In this document: positions 1 to 6,330 of the stretch, one piece after another
Position numbering within the stretch: position 1 is the stretch's first letter
How the letters are laid out: each line of letters begins with the position of its first letter
Origin: DHVE2 group archaeon
GTDB lineage: Archaea; Thermoplasmatota; Thermoplasmata; Thermoplasmatales; Aciduliprofundaceae
DNA length: 7,573 nt
Direction of reading: 5' to 3'
Assembly: GCA_027056155.1 (NCBI GenBank)
Contig: JALULR010000185.1
Location: 1 to 7,573 of the forward strand
Notes under the pieces: generated by a model
The model's database searches: none
The model's input: only the letters and a program-made list of their open reading frames with translations
Told to the model about the DNA's origin: nothing
Program-made: the position numbers and the translations under genes

Positions 1-608
1 TAGTATGAGCTTCTCGGGTCTGTAAAGTACCCGGAGGTTTCGCCCATTAAACAAGCGCCTTCCATCTCAAATATCTCTTTACCGAGCCCGAGCAAAAGCC
101 CGGCTGCTCCAACGATGCCTCCAGAAGGCTCTGTCTCAGAAAAATACACACCGTGCTCTTTCAACTTCTCTACAAATTCGAGATTAGAGGCTGCTCCAAA
201 TACTCGCGGCTTGTCAGCTAGCTGACCAGTGCCGTAGCCGCCAAGGGTAATTATATTTTTCACGCCGAATTCCTTTGCTATCTCTAGAACCTTGTACGAG
301 AGCTCGTACTGCCCCTCTGAGCTCATACCCTGATAATCGCCAACAAGTATGATTAAGTCATGCTCTCCTTTATCGTTTTTGTAGTACCATAGCTGATTTC
401 TAACAAGGTACATTGTGCCATCTCCCTTCATTAATACCTGCGGAGGGAGATACTTTGAGAATATTTCAACCATTAGCTTTGTATCGAGATTATCCTTCAA
501 ATACTCTGCCGCTATCTTTCCCACATTACCTACCCCGGGCAAGCCCTCTAACAATACAGGGTCTTTTAACTCTGGTCTCTCTACATACTTAACAATTATT
601 GGCTCCAT
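1..608 (-). CDS. PAC2-family protein (proteasome assembly chaperone-like), 3' end missing
   Basis: I translated 202 codons from the ATG at 608; the C-terminus lies beyond the left edge. Visible family features are the early glycine loop LEGLPGVGNVGKIAAEYL (residues 19-36), the segment LIILVGDYQ, the glycine-rich GGYGTGQL, and a conserved MGETSGYFTDPR close to the window edge. These match the archaeal PAC2 proteins (COG2047 type, usually about 240-260 residues), so some 40-50 residues are probably missing. The family is related by fold to eukaryotic proteasome assembly chaperone 2, but its role in archaea is not well established. It is the last gene seen in the ribosomal/aIF2 cluster and overlaps the end of nop10 by 20 nt, which suggests translational coupling. 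An AGGTG motif lies 7 nt before the ATG, inside nop10. Family assignment is strong; the biochemical role is inferred. Confidence 0.9.
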   Translation of the reverse strand, partial: MEPIIVKYVERPELKDPVLLEGLPGVGNVGKIAAEYLKDNLDTKLMVEIFSKYLPPQVLMKGDGTMYLVRNQLWYYKNDKGEHDLIILVGDYQGMSSEGQYELSYKVLEIAKEFGVKNIITLGGYGTGQLADKPRVFGAASNLEFVEKLKEHGVYFSETEPSGGIVGAAGLLLGLGKEIFEMEGACLMGETSGYFTDPRSSY

Positions 609-771
609 TTGTTTTCACCTCTTTTTTGAGCATTCGCCTGTACTTGCCATATCGGTCCTCAGGAGAGAATTTTGGAGGCATGGCTTCAACAGTTGTTGCT
701 CCACAATAAGGACAGCGCTCATGCAGCGTATATTTGCCACATTGTGGGCACTTTCTAATTAATGTATGCAT
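589..771 (-). CDS. nop10: H/ACA ribonucleoprotein complex subunit Nop10
   Basis: This 60-residue protein is a small zinc-ribbon subunit of the archaeal H/ACA RNP, which works with Cbf5, Gar1 and L7Ae in RNA-guided pseudouridylation of rRNA. Zinc ligands are C8, C11, C20 and C23 (CPQC and CPYC), followed by the family signature PPKFSPEDRYGKYRR that packs on Cbf5. I chose the ATG at 771. The protein then begins MHTLIRKCP as in relatives, and an AGAAGG sequence sits about 9 nt upstream. A GTG at 777 would overlap the aIF2-alpha stop as GTGA but adds only two residues and leaves almost no spacing to that motif. The gene follows aIF2-alpha directly and its end overlaps the PAC2 gene. This order is widely conserved in archaea. 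Confidence 0.95.
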   Translation of the reverse strand: MHTLIRKCPQCGKYTLHERCPYCGATTVEAMPPKFSPEDRYGKYRRMLKKEVKTNGANNC

Positions 772-773
772 AA

Positions 774-1538
774 TCACAACCTTCTGTGAAACTCTCCTTC
801 TCCACCTAGCTTTTGAAACTCTTCAATTATGTTATTTGCAGTGGCACTTAGCAACTCTTCCGCGGTTTTGTAGTCTTCTGCTCGCACGTAAATTCTATAT
901 CTCGGAGCGCCTACGTAGGTTATTTTAACATTCTCTTGCTCTCCATCAGATAGCACTTTTCTAATTTTCTCTATTCCATCAGGGGCAGATGTACTTAATT
1001 CTACATACCCTGATATTCGTACATACGGCGGGGTTATATTCTCTTTAGCAACCTCTTCAAAAACTTTGCGCCAATCACCATCAAAACCCTCTTCTGAAAG
1101 CACATCTTCGTTTATTGCAACTTCCTCAAACGCTCCGTAGAGCGTGCCAAACTTATCAATTAGCTCAAATCCAAACTCTTCATAGCATTCATTTATATCT
1201 TTGTTGAGCCTTTGAGCTACTATCTCAAATAATTTTTCCGCCTTTTTCTCGTTTTTCCACTCTTGTATCTTATCCCTTTTTTGATGCTCGTTTACCCGCT
1301 TTAATGATAAATCAATGTGCCCACGCTCAGTGTCAACACGCAGAACCTTACATACGACTTTTTGCCCCTCTCTAATGTGGTCTCGTATGTATTTAATCCA
1401 ACCCGTTGCTATTTCACCAATATGAATAAATCCCTCTTTTCCTTCGTACTCGTCCAAGCTCACAAACGCCCCATAGGGCTTTATAGATTTCACAGTGACG
1501 ATAACAAGCTCCCCTACCTCTGGAAATCCACGCTTCAC
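774..1538 (-). CDS. eif2a: Translation initiation factor aIF2 subunit alpha
   Basis: The 254-residue protein is the alpha subunit of the heterotrimeric aIF2, which carries initiator Met-tRNA to the small ribosomal subunit. Residues about 8-80 form an S1/OB domain (VTVKSIKPYGAFVSLDEY, then GHIDLSLKRV). A helical middle domain follows (about 85-165), then a C-terminal alpha-beta domain (about 168-254) that contacts the gamma subunit. The position of eukaryotic Ser51 is alanine (A44, in GEIATGWI), with threonine next. The start is GTG at 1538, with GAGGTG 5 nt upstream. It overlaps the rps27e stop as GTGA, a typical coupling arrangement. Its length matches archaeal orthologues (about 260-275). 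It lies between S27e and Nop10, as in most euryarchaea. Confidence 0.96.
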   Translation of the reverse strand: MKRGFPEVGELVIVTVKSIKPYGAFVSLDEYEGKEGFIHIGEIATGWIKYIRDHIREGQKVVCKVLRVDTERGHIDLSLKRVNEHQKRDKIQEWKNEKKAEKLFEIVAQRLNKDINECYEEFGFELIDKFGTLYGAFEEVAINEDVLSEEGFDGDWRKVFEEVAKENITPPYVRISGYVELSTSAPDGIEKIRKVLSDGEQENVKITYVGAPRYRIYVRAEDYKTAEELLSATANNIIEEFQKLGGEGEFHRRL

Positions 1539-1726
1539 GAATACACCTCTACTATCTCACCGCGTATATCCGCCTTCCCACCTGTGGGTGTGGCAATAGT
1601 TGCGCCACAAACTTGGCACTTCACAACGGTGCTTGCACGCAAAAACACTATTTGCTCGTTGCCGCAGTCTGGACATTTTACTTTTACAAAAGACTTGTCA
1701 ATGTTCTTTGCTTTGCCGCCTTTCAT
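1535..1726 (-). CDS. rps27e: Small ribosomal subunit protein eS27 (S27e)
   Basis: This 63-residue zinc-ribbon protein is a structural component of the archaeal/eukaryotic 30S/40S subunit. The ligands are C18, C21, C37 and C40 (CPDC and CQVC), with the family core FVKVKCPDCGNEQIVF and a glycine-rich stretch ATPTGGKADI after the second knuckle. The length fits archaeal S27e (about 60-65). The ATG at 1726 has a strong GGAGGTGA site about 6 nt upstream, which lies in the last codons of rpl44e; the gap to the rpl44e stop is a single base. The stop overlaps the GTG start of aIF2-alpha. Confidence 0.96.
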   Translation of the reverse strand: MKGGKAKNIDKSFVKVKCPDCGNEQIVFLRASTVVKCQVCGATIATPTGGKADIRGEIVEVYS

Positions 1727-1727
1727 C

Positions 1728-2012
1728 TTATTTCACCTCCACTAACTCAAATTTCTTAGCGCGAATTGTCGGCGAAGTATGCGCTCTGTTGCATTCTGTG
1801 CATCTATATCGTATATTAATTCTCTTTGTAGGCTTCTCGCGACCTTCAAATCTGGGTCTTGGAAAGCCGCCATAACCCGCAGTAACTCTCCTGAATCTCC
1901 TCTGTCCTGCTTTAAGCTCACTTGCCTTCCTCTTTTTAACTCTTTCTACTGTGTGAATAGTATGACGCTTGCAGTAAGGACAATATTTTTTAATCTTTCT
2001 TGGCATTTTCAT
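1728..2012 (-). CDS. rpl44e: Large ribosomal subunit protein eL42 (L44e)
   Basis: The 94-residue protein is a zinc-binding component of the large subunit near the E site. Ligands are C11, C14, C71 and C74 (CPYC and CTEC), with the basic middle [18 protein letters not shown] and the C-terminal RAKKFEL motif of the family. I prefer the ATG at 2012, which gives the usual [14 protein letters not shown] beginning. A GTG at 2021 would add three residues, but the predicted transcription start from the TATA box at 2047-2040 is near 2017-2021, so the longer form is unlikely. GGTGAT just upstream of the ATG could act as a ribosome site if it is transcribed. This is the first gene of the translation cluster. 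Confidence 0.95.
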   Translation of the reverse strand: MKMPRKIKKYCPYCKRHTIHTVERVKKRKASELKAGQRRFRRVTAGYGGFPRPRFEGREKPTKRINIRYRCTECNRAHTSPTIRAKKFELVEVK

Positions 2013-2039
2013 ATCAATCACCGTGGTATATGCAGCTAA

Positions 2040-2047
2040 TATTTAAG
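2040..2047 (-). promoter_or_regulatory. TATA box for the rpl44e translation cluster
   Basis: The minus strand reads GAGAAAATGCTTAAATATTAG; CTTAAATA is a good archaeal TATA box and the purine-rich GAAAATG before it fits a TFB recognition element. The usual 25-27 nt spacing puts transcription start near 2017-2021, just before the chosen ATG at 2012. Predicted from sequence only. Confidence 0.65.
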
Positions 2048-2151
2048 CATTTTCTCGCATCATTATGGTAGAATCCACTACGCGTAATAATCTATGCACT
2101 TATTGCGCCCAACCGCATGATTTTTGCCGTTATGTATCAAAAATAACACAA

Positions 2152-2160
2152 AATATATAT
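2152..2160 (+). promoter_or_regulatory. TATA box for the ArsR-like regulator operon
   Basis: AATATATAT preceded by AACACAA fits an archaeal BRE/TATA. Counting 26 nt from its centre gives a start near 2182, two bases before the ATG at 2184. There is no ribosome binding site before that ATG (the sequence is CCCCCTTCA), so the mRNA is probably leaderless. It is divergent from the rpl44e promoter, with about 105 bp between the two TATA boxes. Confidence 0.65.
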
Positions 2161-2183
2161 CACCGAATTACATTCCCCCTTCA

Positions 2184-2678
2184 ATGCCGGGTAATAGAAT
2201 TAAGGTTGTTAACGAGATTGGTGACTTGGTATCCGTATTTTACTCATGCAACACTGAGGTAAAAAAGAACGTGTTTCAGGAGATTACAAAGAAATGGTGC
2301 ACGCTTGAGGAAATTGAAGAAAAATACGGCGAAGAGGGGGTTCGGGCACTTAAGTACTTGGAAAACATTAAGTTTGTAGAGACCCAGTGGATTAACACAG
2401 AGAGCGGAGTGGTGCGAGCGTATCATACATACTATGACCTGTTTCAAATAACACTTTCGATACCCATACTGGAAGCATCGGAAGTTTTGCACGTGATAAC
2501 GATGCCCGATGATGAGTTCAAAGAGTGGGAATCTAAGATTATAGAGCTTGCAAAAGACAAAAATACTTTTATTGGATATATGGTAGAAAAGTTGGGTATA
2601 AGTCAAATTATGCTAAGGGCACTAATAAAAAGAAGTGATAGATTGGAAATCAAGGGTATGCGAGTAGAGGTGATGTGA
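2184..2678 (+). CDS. ArsR-like winged-helix transcriptional regulator
   Basis: The 164-residue protein has two helix-turn-helix-like segments. The first (about 24-69) contains EVKKNVFQEI, then CTLEEIEEKYGEEGVRALKYLE and a wing ending FVETQW. The second (about 130-160) contains a YMVEKLGISQIMLRALIKRS helix pair. Between them is the stretch AYHTYYDLFQI and an acidic helix. This layout matches a family of archaeal predicted regulators of ArsR type (about 160 residues, possibly Pfam PF09824; I cannot check). There is no cysteine metal site of the classical ArsR kind (only C22 and C39), so metal sensing should not be assumed. The start at 2184 is set by the TATA spacing (leaderless). An earlier in-frame ATG at 2124 lies upstream of the TATA box and is rejected. 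The stop overlaps the next gene's ATG by one base (TGATG). Its DNA target is unknown; autoregulation is possible. Confidence 0.8.
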   Translation: MPGNRIKVVNEIGDLVSVFYSCNTEVKKNVFQEITKKWCTLEEIEEKYGEEGVRALKYLENIKFVETQWINTESGVVRAYHTYYDLFQITLSIPILEASEVLHVITMPDDEFKEWESKIIELAKDKNTFIGYMVEKLGISQIMLRALIKRSDRLEIKGMRVEVM

Positions 2679-3178
2679 TGTTTTTTGAGGGCTTTATGTG
2701 GGGCGAGGAAAAGTTAGGTTTGCTCTCTGGCGTGAGCTTTGTTTTGATAGGTGTATTTGCGTATTTGCTATATTTGCAGGAGCTATCCATTGTATCCATA
2801 CTGTTTATGGTATTGGGTATGCTTGCTACATCGGGCACGGCTATATTCTTCCAGATGCCTAGGATTCGCGGTACCAGAGCTGCTATAAGTACTTTTTTAG
2901 GTGGCTTGAGCATAGGCTTGGCAATTATATTATGGGTTATCGCGTGCACCGCTGCCGGCGAAGATGTGCTCCATGAGGTACTAGTATTCACGCTAGCAGG
3001 CGTTGAAATGTTTCTTGCATTTTTCGGTGTTGGATTCTTATTGCTCGCGCTCTATCCCTCTGAGGCAGAGCCTGTGCCCACATCAAAATCTGAAACGCTC
3101 GAGCATACTAAAAAGGCCAAACAACTTGAAACGCATGAACATAACCACGAAGATGATGACATATTTGAGCGCCTATGA
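2678..3178 (+). CDS. Uncharacterised membrane protein with four predicted transmembrane helices
   Basis: I do not recognise this 166-residue protein. Hydrophobic segments lie at about 14-33, 37-59, 67-93 and 97-127, joined by very short loops. One loop, about 60-66, is basic (MPRIRGTR), suggesting that it faces the cytoplasm. Four helices would then place both termini in the cytoplasm. The C-terminal tail (about 128-166) is hydrophilic, rich in Lys/Glu and ends with a His/Asp/Glu cluster (HEHNHEDDD) that could bind divalent metal; this is only an inference. The start is the ATG at 2678, overlapping the regulator's stop as TGATG, with GAGGTGAT just upstream. A GTG at 2675 would add one residue. 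The 3' end overlaps the Trm56 start as ATGA, so the three genes form a tightly coupled operon. Confidence 0.8.
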   Translation: MFFEGFMWGEEKLGLLSGVSFVLIGVFAYLLYLQELSIVSILFMVLGMLATSGTAIFFQMPRIRGTRAAISTFLGGLSIGLAIILWVIACTAAGEDVLHEVLVFTLAGVEMFLAFFGVGFLLLALYPSEAEPVPTSKSETLEHTKKAKQLETHEHNHEDDDIFERL

Positions 3179-3693
3179 TTACAGTGCTAAGGCTGGGACA
3201 TAGACCGCAGAGAGACAAGAGAATTACCACGCATGTGGCGTTAGTGGCTAGAGCATTTGGAGCGGATAAGATAATCATATCTACCAAAGATGAGAAAATA
3301 GAGAGCACAATAAACGATGTACTATCTAGGTTTGGAGGCGATTTTGAGATTCAGAGCGGTGTGCCATGGAAAAAGGTAATACGTGAGTTTCAGGGCGTAA
3401 AAGTGCATCTTACCATGTACGGATTGCCTGTAGATGATGTAATTGACCATATCCCAAAAGATAGAGATATGCTGGTAATTGTAGGCGCGGAAAAAGTGCC
3501 TCGTGCAGTTTACGATATGGCGGATTTCAACGTTGCAGTGGGCAACCAGCCGCACAGCGAAGTTGCAGCTTTGGCTATATTTTTAGATAGATACTTCAAC
3601 GGTCAAGAGCTCAAAAGGAAGATTGCGGGCAAGTGGAAAATAGTGCCTCAATCCCATGGCAAGCTAGTGGTAAAAGAAGAGGAAAAAGTTTAG
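3175..3693 (+). CDS. trm56: tRNA (cytidine(56)-2'-O)-methyltransferase (aTrm56)
   Basis: The 172-residue enzyme is a SPOUT-family SAM-dependent methyltransferase that modifies C56 in the T-loop of archaeal tRNAs. Recognition rests on the archaea-specific family signatures: [20 protein letters not shown] (residues 5-24), HLTMYGLP (78-85), the SAM-knot strand [11 protein letters not shown] (99-109), and [20 protein letters not shown] (118-137), which forms the deep trefoil knot. Arg13 and Arg16 fall in the conserved N-terminal motif. The length fits the shorter members (about 170-205). It starts with ATG at 3175, overlapping the membrane-protein stop by 4 nt. It ends 4 bp before the convergent 3698-4288 gene. 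Confidence 0.93.
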   Translation: MITVLRLGHRPQRDKRITTHVALVARAFGADKIIISTKDEKIESTINDVLSRFGGDFEIQSGVPWKKVIREFQGVKVHLTMYGLPVDDVIDHIPKDRDMLVIVGAEKVPRAVYDMADFNVAVGNQPHSEVAALAIFLDRYFNGQELKRKIAGKWKIVPQSHGKLVVKEEEKV

Positions 3694-3719
3694 ATTTTTA
3701 TTCTTCCATCGCGCTTTTT
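3683..3719. terminator. Possible bidirectional termination zone between convergent genes
   Basis: Oligo-T runs lie just after the Trm56 stop on the plus strand (TTTTT at 3695-3699 and 3715-3719). On the minus strand, a pyrimidine-rich T run follows the stop of the 3698-4288 gene (A5 at 3683-3687 on the plus strand). Archaeal termination commonly uses such T-rich tracts without a hairpin. The runs fall partly inside the opposing coding sequences. Evidence is compositional only. Confidence 0.35.
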
Positions 3720-4288
3720 ACCTGCTCTAAGAAATCTTTGGCATCGCGTATATCCATGCCCACGGTAACCGTGAGAAAATGAAGTAGCTCTTCTTCAGTG
3801 GCACCTTTCTCCATCTTGTCTACCAGCATGATTGCAATTCTCGCCAATACCTTGCGTGCAAATTCTTCCTCTATGCCTAGTGCCATAACTCCTGCTAGCA
3901 CGCCAATTACTAGTGCTACTAGCGCATTATTGAATTCATCCTTGCCCAGTGTGCTCTTATCCAAATCTACGCGAAGCCGTATTTGTGCGTTTTCTCCGCC
4001 TATCGAGAACTTCATCATGTGCACACCCTCGTTTAGGGTTAGGAGCTTTCTGTAGATTTCGAGCTTTTCTTCATCGCTCAAGTTTCCTGTCTCTATAGAT
4101 GTGGGTACAACTAGATGCACAAAGTTCTCAGAGAACATAACCATCAAGTGCATGGGCACGGACGGGTGCTCTGCAAGATATATATCTCGCTCTATCTCTT
4201 CAACTTTCCATGGCAAATCTACTATATTTTTTGCGTTGTCATCGCCTTCCATAAGCCAGCTTAATACTTTTGCTTCTATAGCTTCCAT
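3698..4288 (-). CDS. Uncharacterised protein, possible YbjN/CesT-like N-terminal domain
   Basis: I do not recognise this 196-residue protein with confidence. The first 100 residues look like helix - beta sheet - helix: MEAIEAKVLSWLMEG, strands around HLMVMFSENFVHLVVPT, then a helix SDEEKLEIYRKLLTLNEGV and more strands ending IRLRVDL. This resembles the YbjN/type III chaperone-like fold and the archaeal DUF2299 type, but only by eye. Residues about 118-150 form a Gly/Ala-rich hydrophobic helix (LVALVIGVLAGVMAL). After it comes an acidic helical C-terminus, TEEELLHFLTV to the end. I chose the ATG at 4288 because GAGGTGA lies 5 nt upstream; an in-frame start at 4342 is upstream of the TATA box at 4330-4321. 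It is convergent with trm56 and 95 bp downstream of amrS. Confidence 0.75.
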   Translation of the reverse strand: MEAIEAKVLSWLMEGDDNAKNIVDLPWKVEEIERDIYLAEHPSVPMHLMVMFSENFVHLVVPTSIETGNLSDEEKLEIYRKLLTLNEGVHMMKFSIGGENAQIRLRVDLDKSTLGKDEFNNALVALVIGVLAGVMALGIEEEFARKVLARIAIMLVDKMEKGATEEELLHFLTVTVGMDIRDAKDFLEQVKSAMEE

Positions 4289-4320
4289 ATTTTTCACCTC
4301 AGCTAGATGTAAATGTTGGA

Positions 4321-4330
4321 GTATATAATA
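4321..4330 (-). promoter_or_regulatory. TATA box for the 3698-4288 gene
   Basis: The minus strand reads TATTATATAC about 33-42 nt before the ATG at 4288. Start of transcription is predicted near 4299, giving a leader of roughly 10 nt that just includes the GAGGTGA site. This implies the gene can be transcribed independently of thiL-amrS. Confidence 0.55.
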
Positions 4331-4383
4331 GTTCCTACTCAAATATGTCCATTAAGTCTCATTGCCGTATCTTTTTAATTTAT

Positions 4384-5395
4384 TCACAGAACAATATTTA
4401 TTTTAGTTCCGCATTTTTTACAGTGGCCATCATCGGTGAGCCCTACTATTTTCGTGTTATAATAGACCCTCTCAATTAGTAGATTTCCACATTTTGGGCA
4501 ATAGGTGCTCTCGTATTCTGGCTCCCACGTATTGCCGAGATACACATACTCTAATCCCACTTTCTTTGCAATTTTATATGCTTTATGAACCGTTTTTATA
4601 GGCGTTTCTGGTCTATCTGTGAGCTTGTATGTAGGGTAAAATCTCGAAAAATGAACAGGTATATCTGCGCTAAGTGAAAGAACCCACTCTGCGAATTTTC
4701 TCAGCTCTTCCTCGCTATCGTTTAGCCCCGGTATGATAAGATATGTAAGCTCTAGATGCTTTCCTAAGCTATGCACTAACTCCGCCGACCTAAGCACCGG
4801 AGCTAGCCTACCTCCTGCAATTTTCATATAAAATTCGTCAGTAAAGCCCTTAATATCAATATTAAATGCATCGATGTGCTCTGCAATTTCCAGAAGTGGC
4901 TCTTCGTTGATGTACCCATTTGTGACATAAACACTGTACATTTTTGATTTCTTTGCTAACTTTGCCACATCTAAGGTGTATTCGTGCCATATTGTAGGCT
5001 CATTGTACGTAAATGCAATGCCCTCGCTGCCATGTGCCTTTGCAAGCTTGATGAGCTCTTTTGGTTTGAAATCTCGCAAGTGCGAAAAGTTCTCGGGACC
5101 AACTTGGCTTATCTCCCAGTTTTGGCAATGCTTGCATCTTAGATTGCAACCTACGGTAGATACCGAAAATATGCGCGATGCGGGCTTATAATGAAAAAGT
5201 GGCTTTTTTTCGATGGGGTCTATTGCCATTGATGACACCGAGCCGTAAATCAAAGTGTACAGTTTTCCGCCGATGTTTTTTCTAACTCTGCACACTCCTG
5301 TTTTGACCATCATCGAGCACGCAGCGATGTGGACATAGCTCACAGCGCACTTTGTTATCTTCAAGCTTGGTCCAGTGTTTTGCTAAAGCTCTCAT
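4384..5395 (-). CDS. amrS: AmmeMemoRadiSam system radical SAM enzyme AmrS, interrupted by a one-base frameshift
   Basis: This is a radical SAM protein related to pyruvate formate-lyase activating enzymes; the family's true substrate is not settled. After correction the protein is 336 residues, normal for the family. An N-terminal cysteine motif RCELCPHRCVL (C18, C21, C25, then C35) comes first. The [4Fe-4S]/SAM motif CNLRCKHCQN (C83, C87, C90) follows, then FTYNEPTIW, DIKGFTDEFY, and a C-terminal zinc ribbon (C299, C302, C325, C328). The reading frame is broken. Codons from the ATG at 5395 through about 5305 are in one frame, and the rest (GVCRVRKN onward to 4384) is in another. Dropping one A of the A4 run at 5304-5301 joins them exactly at the conserved spacing. 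A TTG at 5364 opens the downstream frame, but its first 20 or so codons are out-of-frame sequence. The true start overlaps thiL by 35 nt. Confidence 0.88.
5282..5395 (-). other. Out-of-frame N-terminal fragment of amrS (37 codons)
   Basis: Read from the ATG at 5395, this short frame encodes MRALAKHWTKLEDNKVRCEL followed by CPHRCVLDDGQ, and then runs into a TAG at 5284-5282. The text matches the usual AmrS N-terminus (an E/D-rich stretch, then V-R-C-x-L-C-P-x-R-C) and so marks the real start of that gene. As written in this sequence it would yield only a 37-residue peptide. I list it separately so that the break is visible; it is not an independent gene. Confidence 0.85.
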
Positions 5396-6248
5396 AGCCC
5401 TTACCACCGTAATTTATTTTTTCTTCTACGACTTCTCCTATTTCGTAGCCTAAAACATGCTCTGAGGAAGTATAGAGCAGTTCGTAATCACCACCAAATT
5501 CAAGAAGCACCCTAGCTGAAATGTGAAACTCCTCCATGACCTCTTCTGCTTTGGGGTGTAATGGCACATCTTCGAACCTTACCTCAAACCCTAAGTTGTT
5601 AAGCTCTTGAAGCTGGTATAGTGCGGAAATCAAGCCGTCGGAAGTATCCATTGCTGTATGTGCCTTTCCTGCAAGAGCTCTGCCCTCTTTTACACGGGGC
5701 TCGATTTCTAGCACTTTTTCGAATTCTGCTAGGCCTTCTTTCCAAAGGTAATAATAAGCCGCATTCTTGCCTAGAGGAGAGGTAATAAATATCTTATCGC
5801 CCACGCTCGCTCCAACTCTTCTAATTATTTTATTTTTTTCAACATGGCCTATTGCAAATCCTGCAAATCCCGTTATAGAAGATTCTTTCAAGTCTCCTCC
5901 TAGATACTTCATATCATATTTATCCAGAATGTGCTTGATACCATTAATCACGCCCTTTATGAAATCTATGTTTTTATCCCGTGGCATGAACGCTGAGAGC
6001 ATGAAAAACTCGGGCACGCCGCCCATTGCTACTATATCGCTTATATTAACCCCCGCTATGAATTCTCCAAGGGGATATGGAGCTACATCAGAGATGAAAT
6101 GTGTGCCCTCACCTACAAAATCAGTGGTAAAAAGCTGGTAACGCGAGCCTTGCTCTATAAATGCACAGTCATCGTAACCTACCTTTTCCCCTAATGCATT
6201 CCATATCTCGTCTATTACCGCTCTCTCGCCAAGCTCTTTTAGATTCAC
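5361..6248 (-). CDS. thiL: Thiamine-monophosphate kinase ThiL
   Basis: ThiL phosphorylates thiamine monophosphate with ATP to give thiamine pyrophosphate, the last step of cofactor synthesis. The 295-residue protein shows the family's metal/ATP-binding acidic motifs in order: GYDDCAF (D26, D27), TTDFVGEGTHF (D43), NISDIVAMGGVPEF (D71), LGGDLKES (D119), AMDTSDGL (D201, D204) and EFGGDYELLY (D254). Length is slightly shorter than bacterial ThiL (about 320), as in other archaea. The start is GTG at 6248, giving the typical MNLKELGE beginning. There is no ribosome binding site, and a TATA box at 6277-6269 places transcription start on the GTG itself, so the mRNA is probably leaderless. The 3' end overlaps the restored amrS start by 35 nt. 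No other thiamine gene is in the window. Confidence 0.95.
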   Translation of the reverse strand: MNLKELGERAVIDEIWNALGEKVGYDDCAFIEQGSRYQLFTTDFVGEGTHFISDVAPYPLGEFIAGVNISDIVAMGGVPEFFMLSAFMPRDKNIDFIKGVINGIKHILDKYDMKYLGGDLKESSITGFAGFAIGHVEKNKIIRRVGASVGDKIFITSPLGKNAAYYYLWKEGLAEFEKVLEIEPRVKEGRALAGKAHTAMDTSDGLISALYQLQELNNLGFEVRFEDVPLHPKAEEVMEEFHISARVLLEFGGDYELLYTSSEHVLGYEIGEVVEEKINYGGKGYESFSKTLDQA

Positions 6249-6268
6249 AACTACGGTATTTTAGCAGG

Positions 6269-6277
6269 ATATTAAAA
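6269..6277 (-). promoter_or_regulatory. TATA box for thiL-amrS
   Basis: The minus strand reads TTTTAATAT about 21-29 nt before the GTG at 6248. The usual TATA-to-start distance gives a transcription start at about 6247-6249, consistent with a leaderless thiL mRNA. The surrounding sequence is generally AT-rich, so the exact box is uncertain. Confidence 0.5.
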
Positions 6278-6330
6278 CATTGTTGCTGGCCTTTTTACAT
6301 TTCTATGTGGGATATCATTTAAAATGTATT

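Noticed and set aside
2050..2150. A tRNA or small RNA gene in the divergent intergenic region
   Set aside because: No cloverleaf arms, T-loop motif or stable hairpin could be found; the region is explained by the two divergent promoters.
2124..2183. Longer start at 2124 for the ArsR-like regulator
   Set aside because: It lies upstream of the TATA box at 2152-2160, and the extra residues resemble no family N-terminus.
4289..4342. Longer start at 4342 for the 3698-4288 gene
   Set aside because: It is upstream of the TATA box at 4330-4321, whereas the ATG at 4288 has a well-spaced GAGGTGA.
5301..5304. Programmed frameshifting or transcriptional slippage at the A4 run as an established mechanism
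   Set aside because: A run of four is short for slippage and no supporting signal is visible; a sequencing error or mutation is simpler, so I leave it only as a possibility.
5305..5364. TTG start at 5364 overlapping the thiL stop as TTGA, as the true amrS start
   Set aside because: The overlap looks attractive, but the encoded residues lack the family's N-terminal motif, which is present in the other frame over the same bases.
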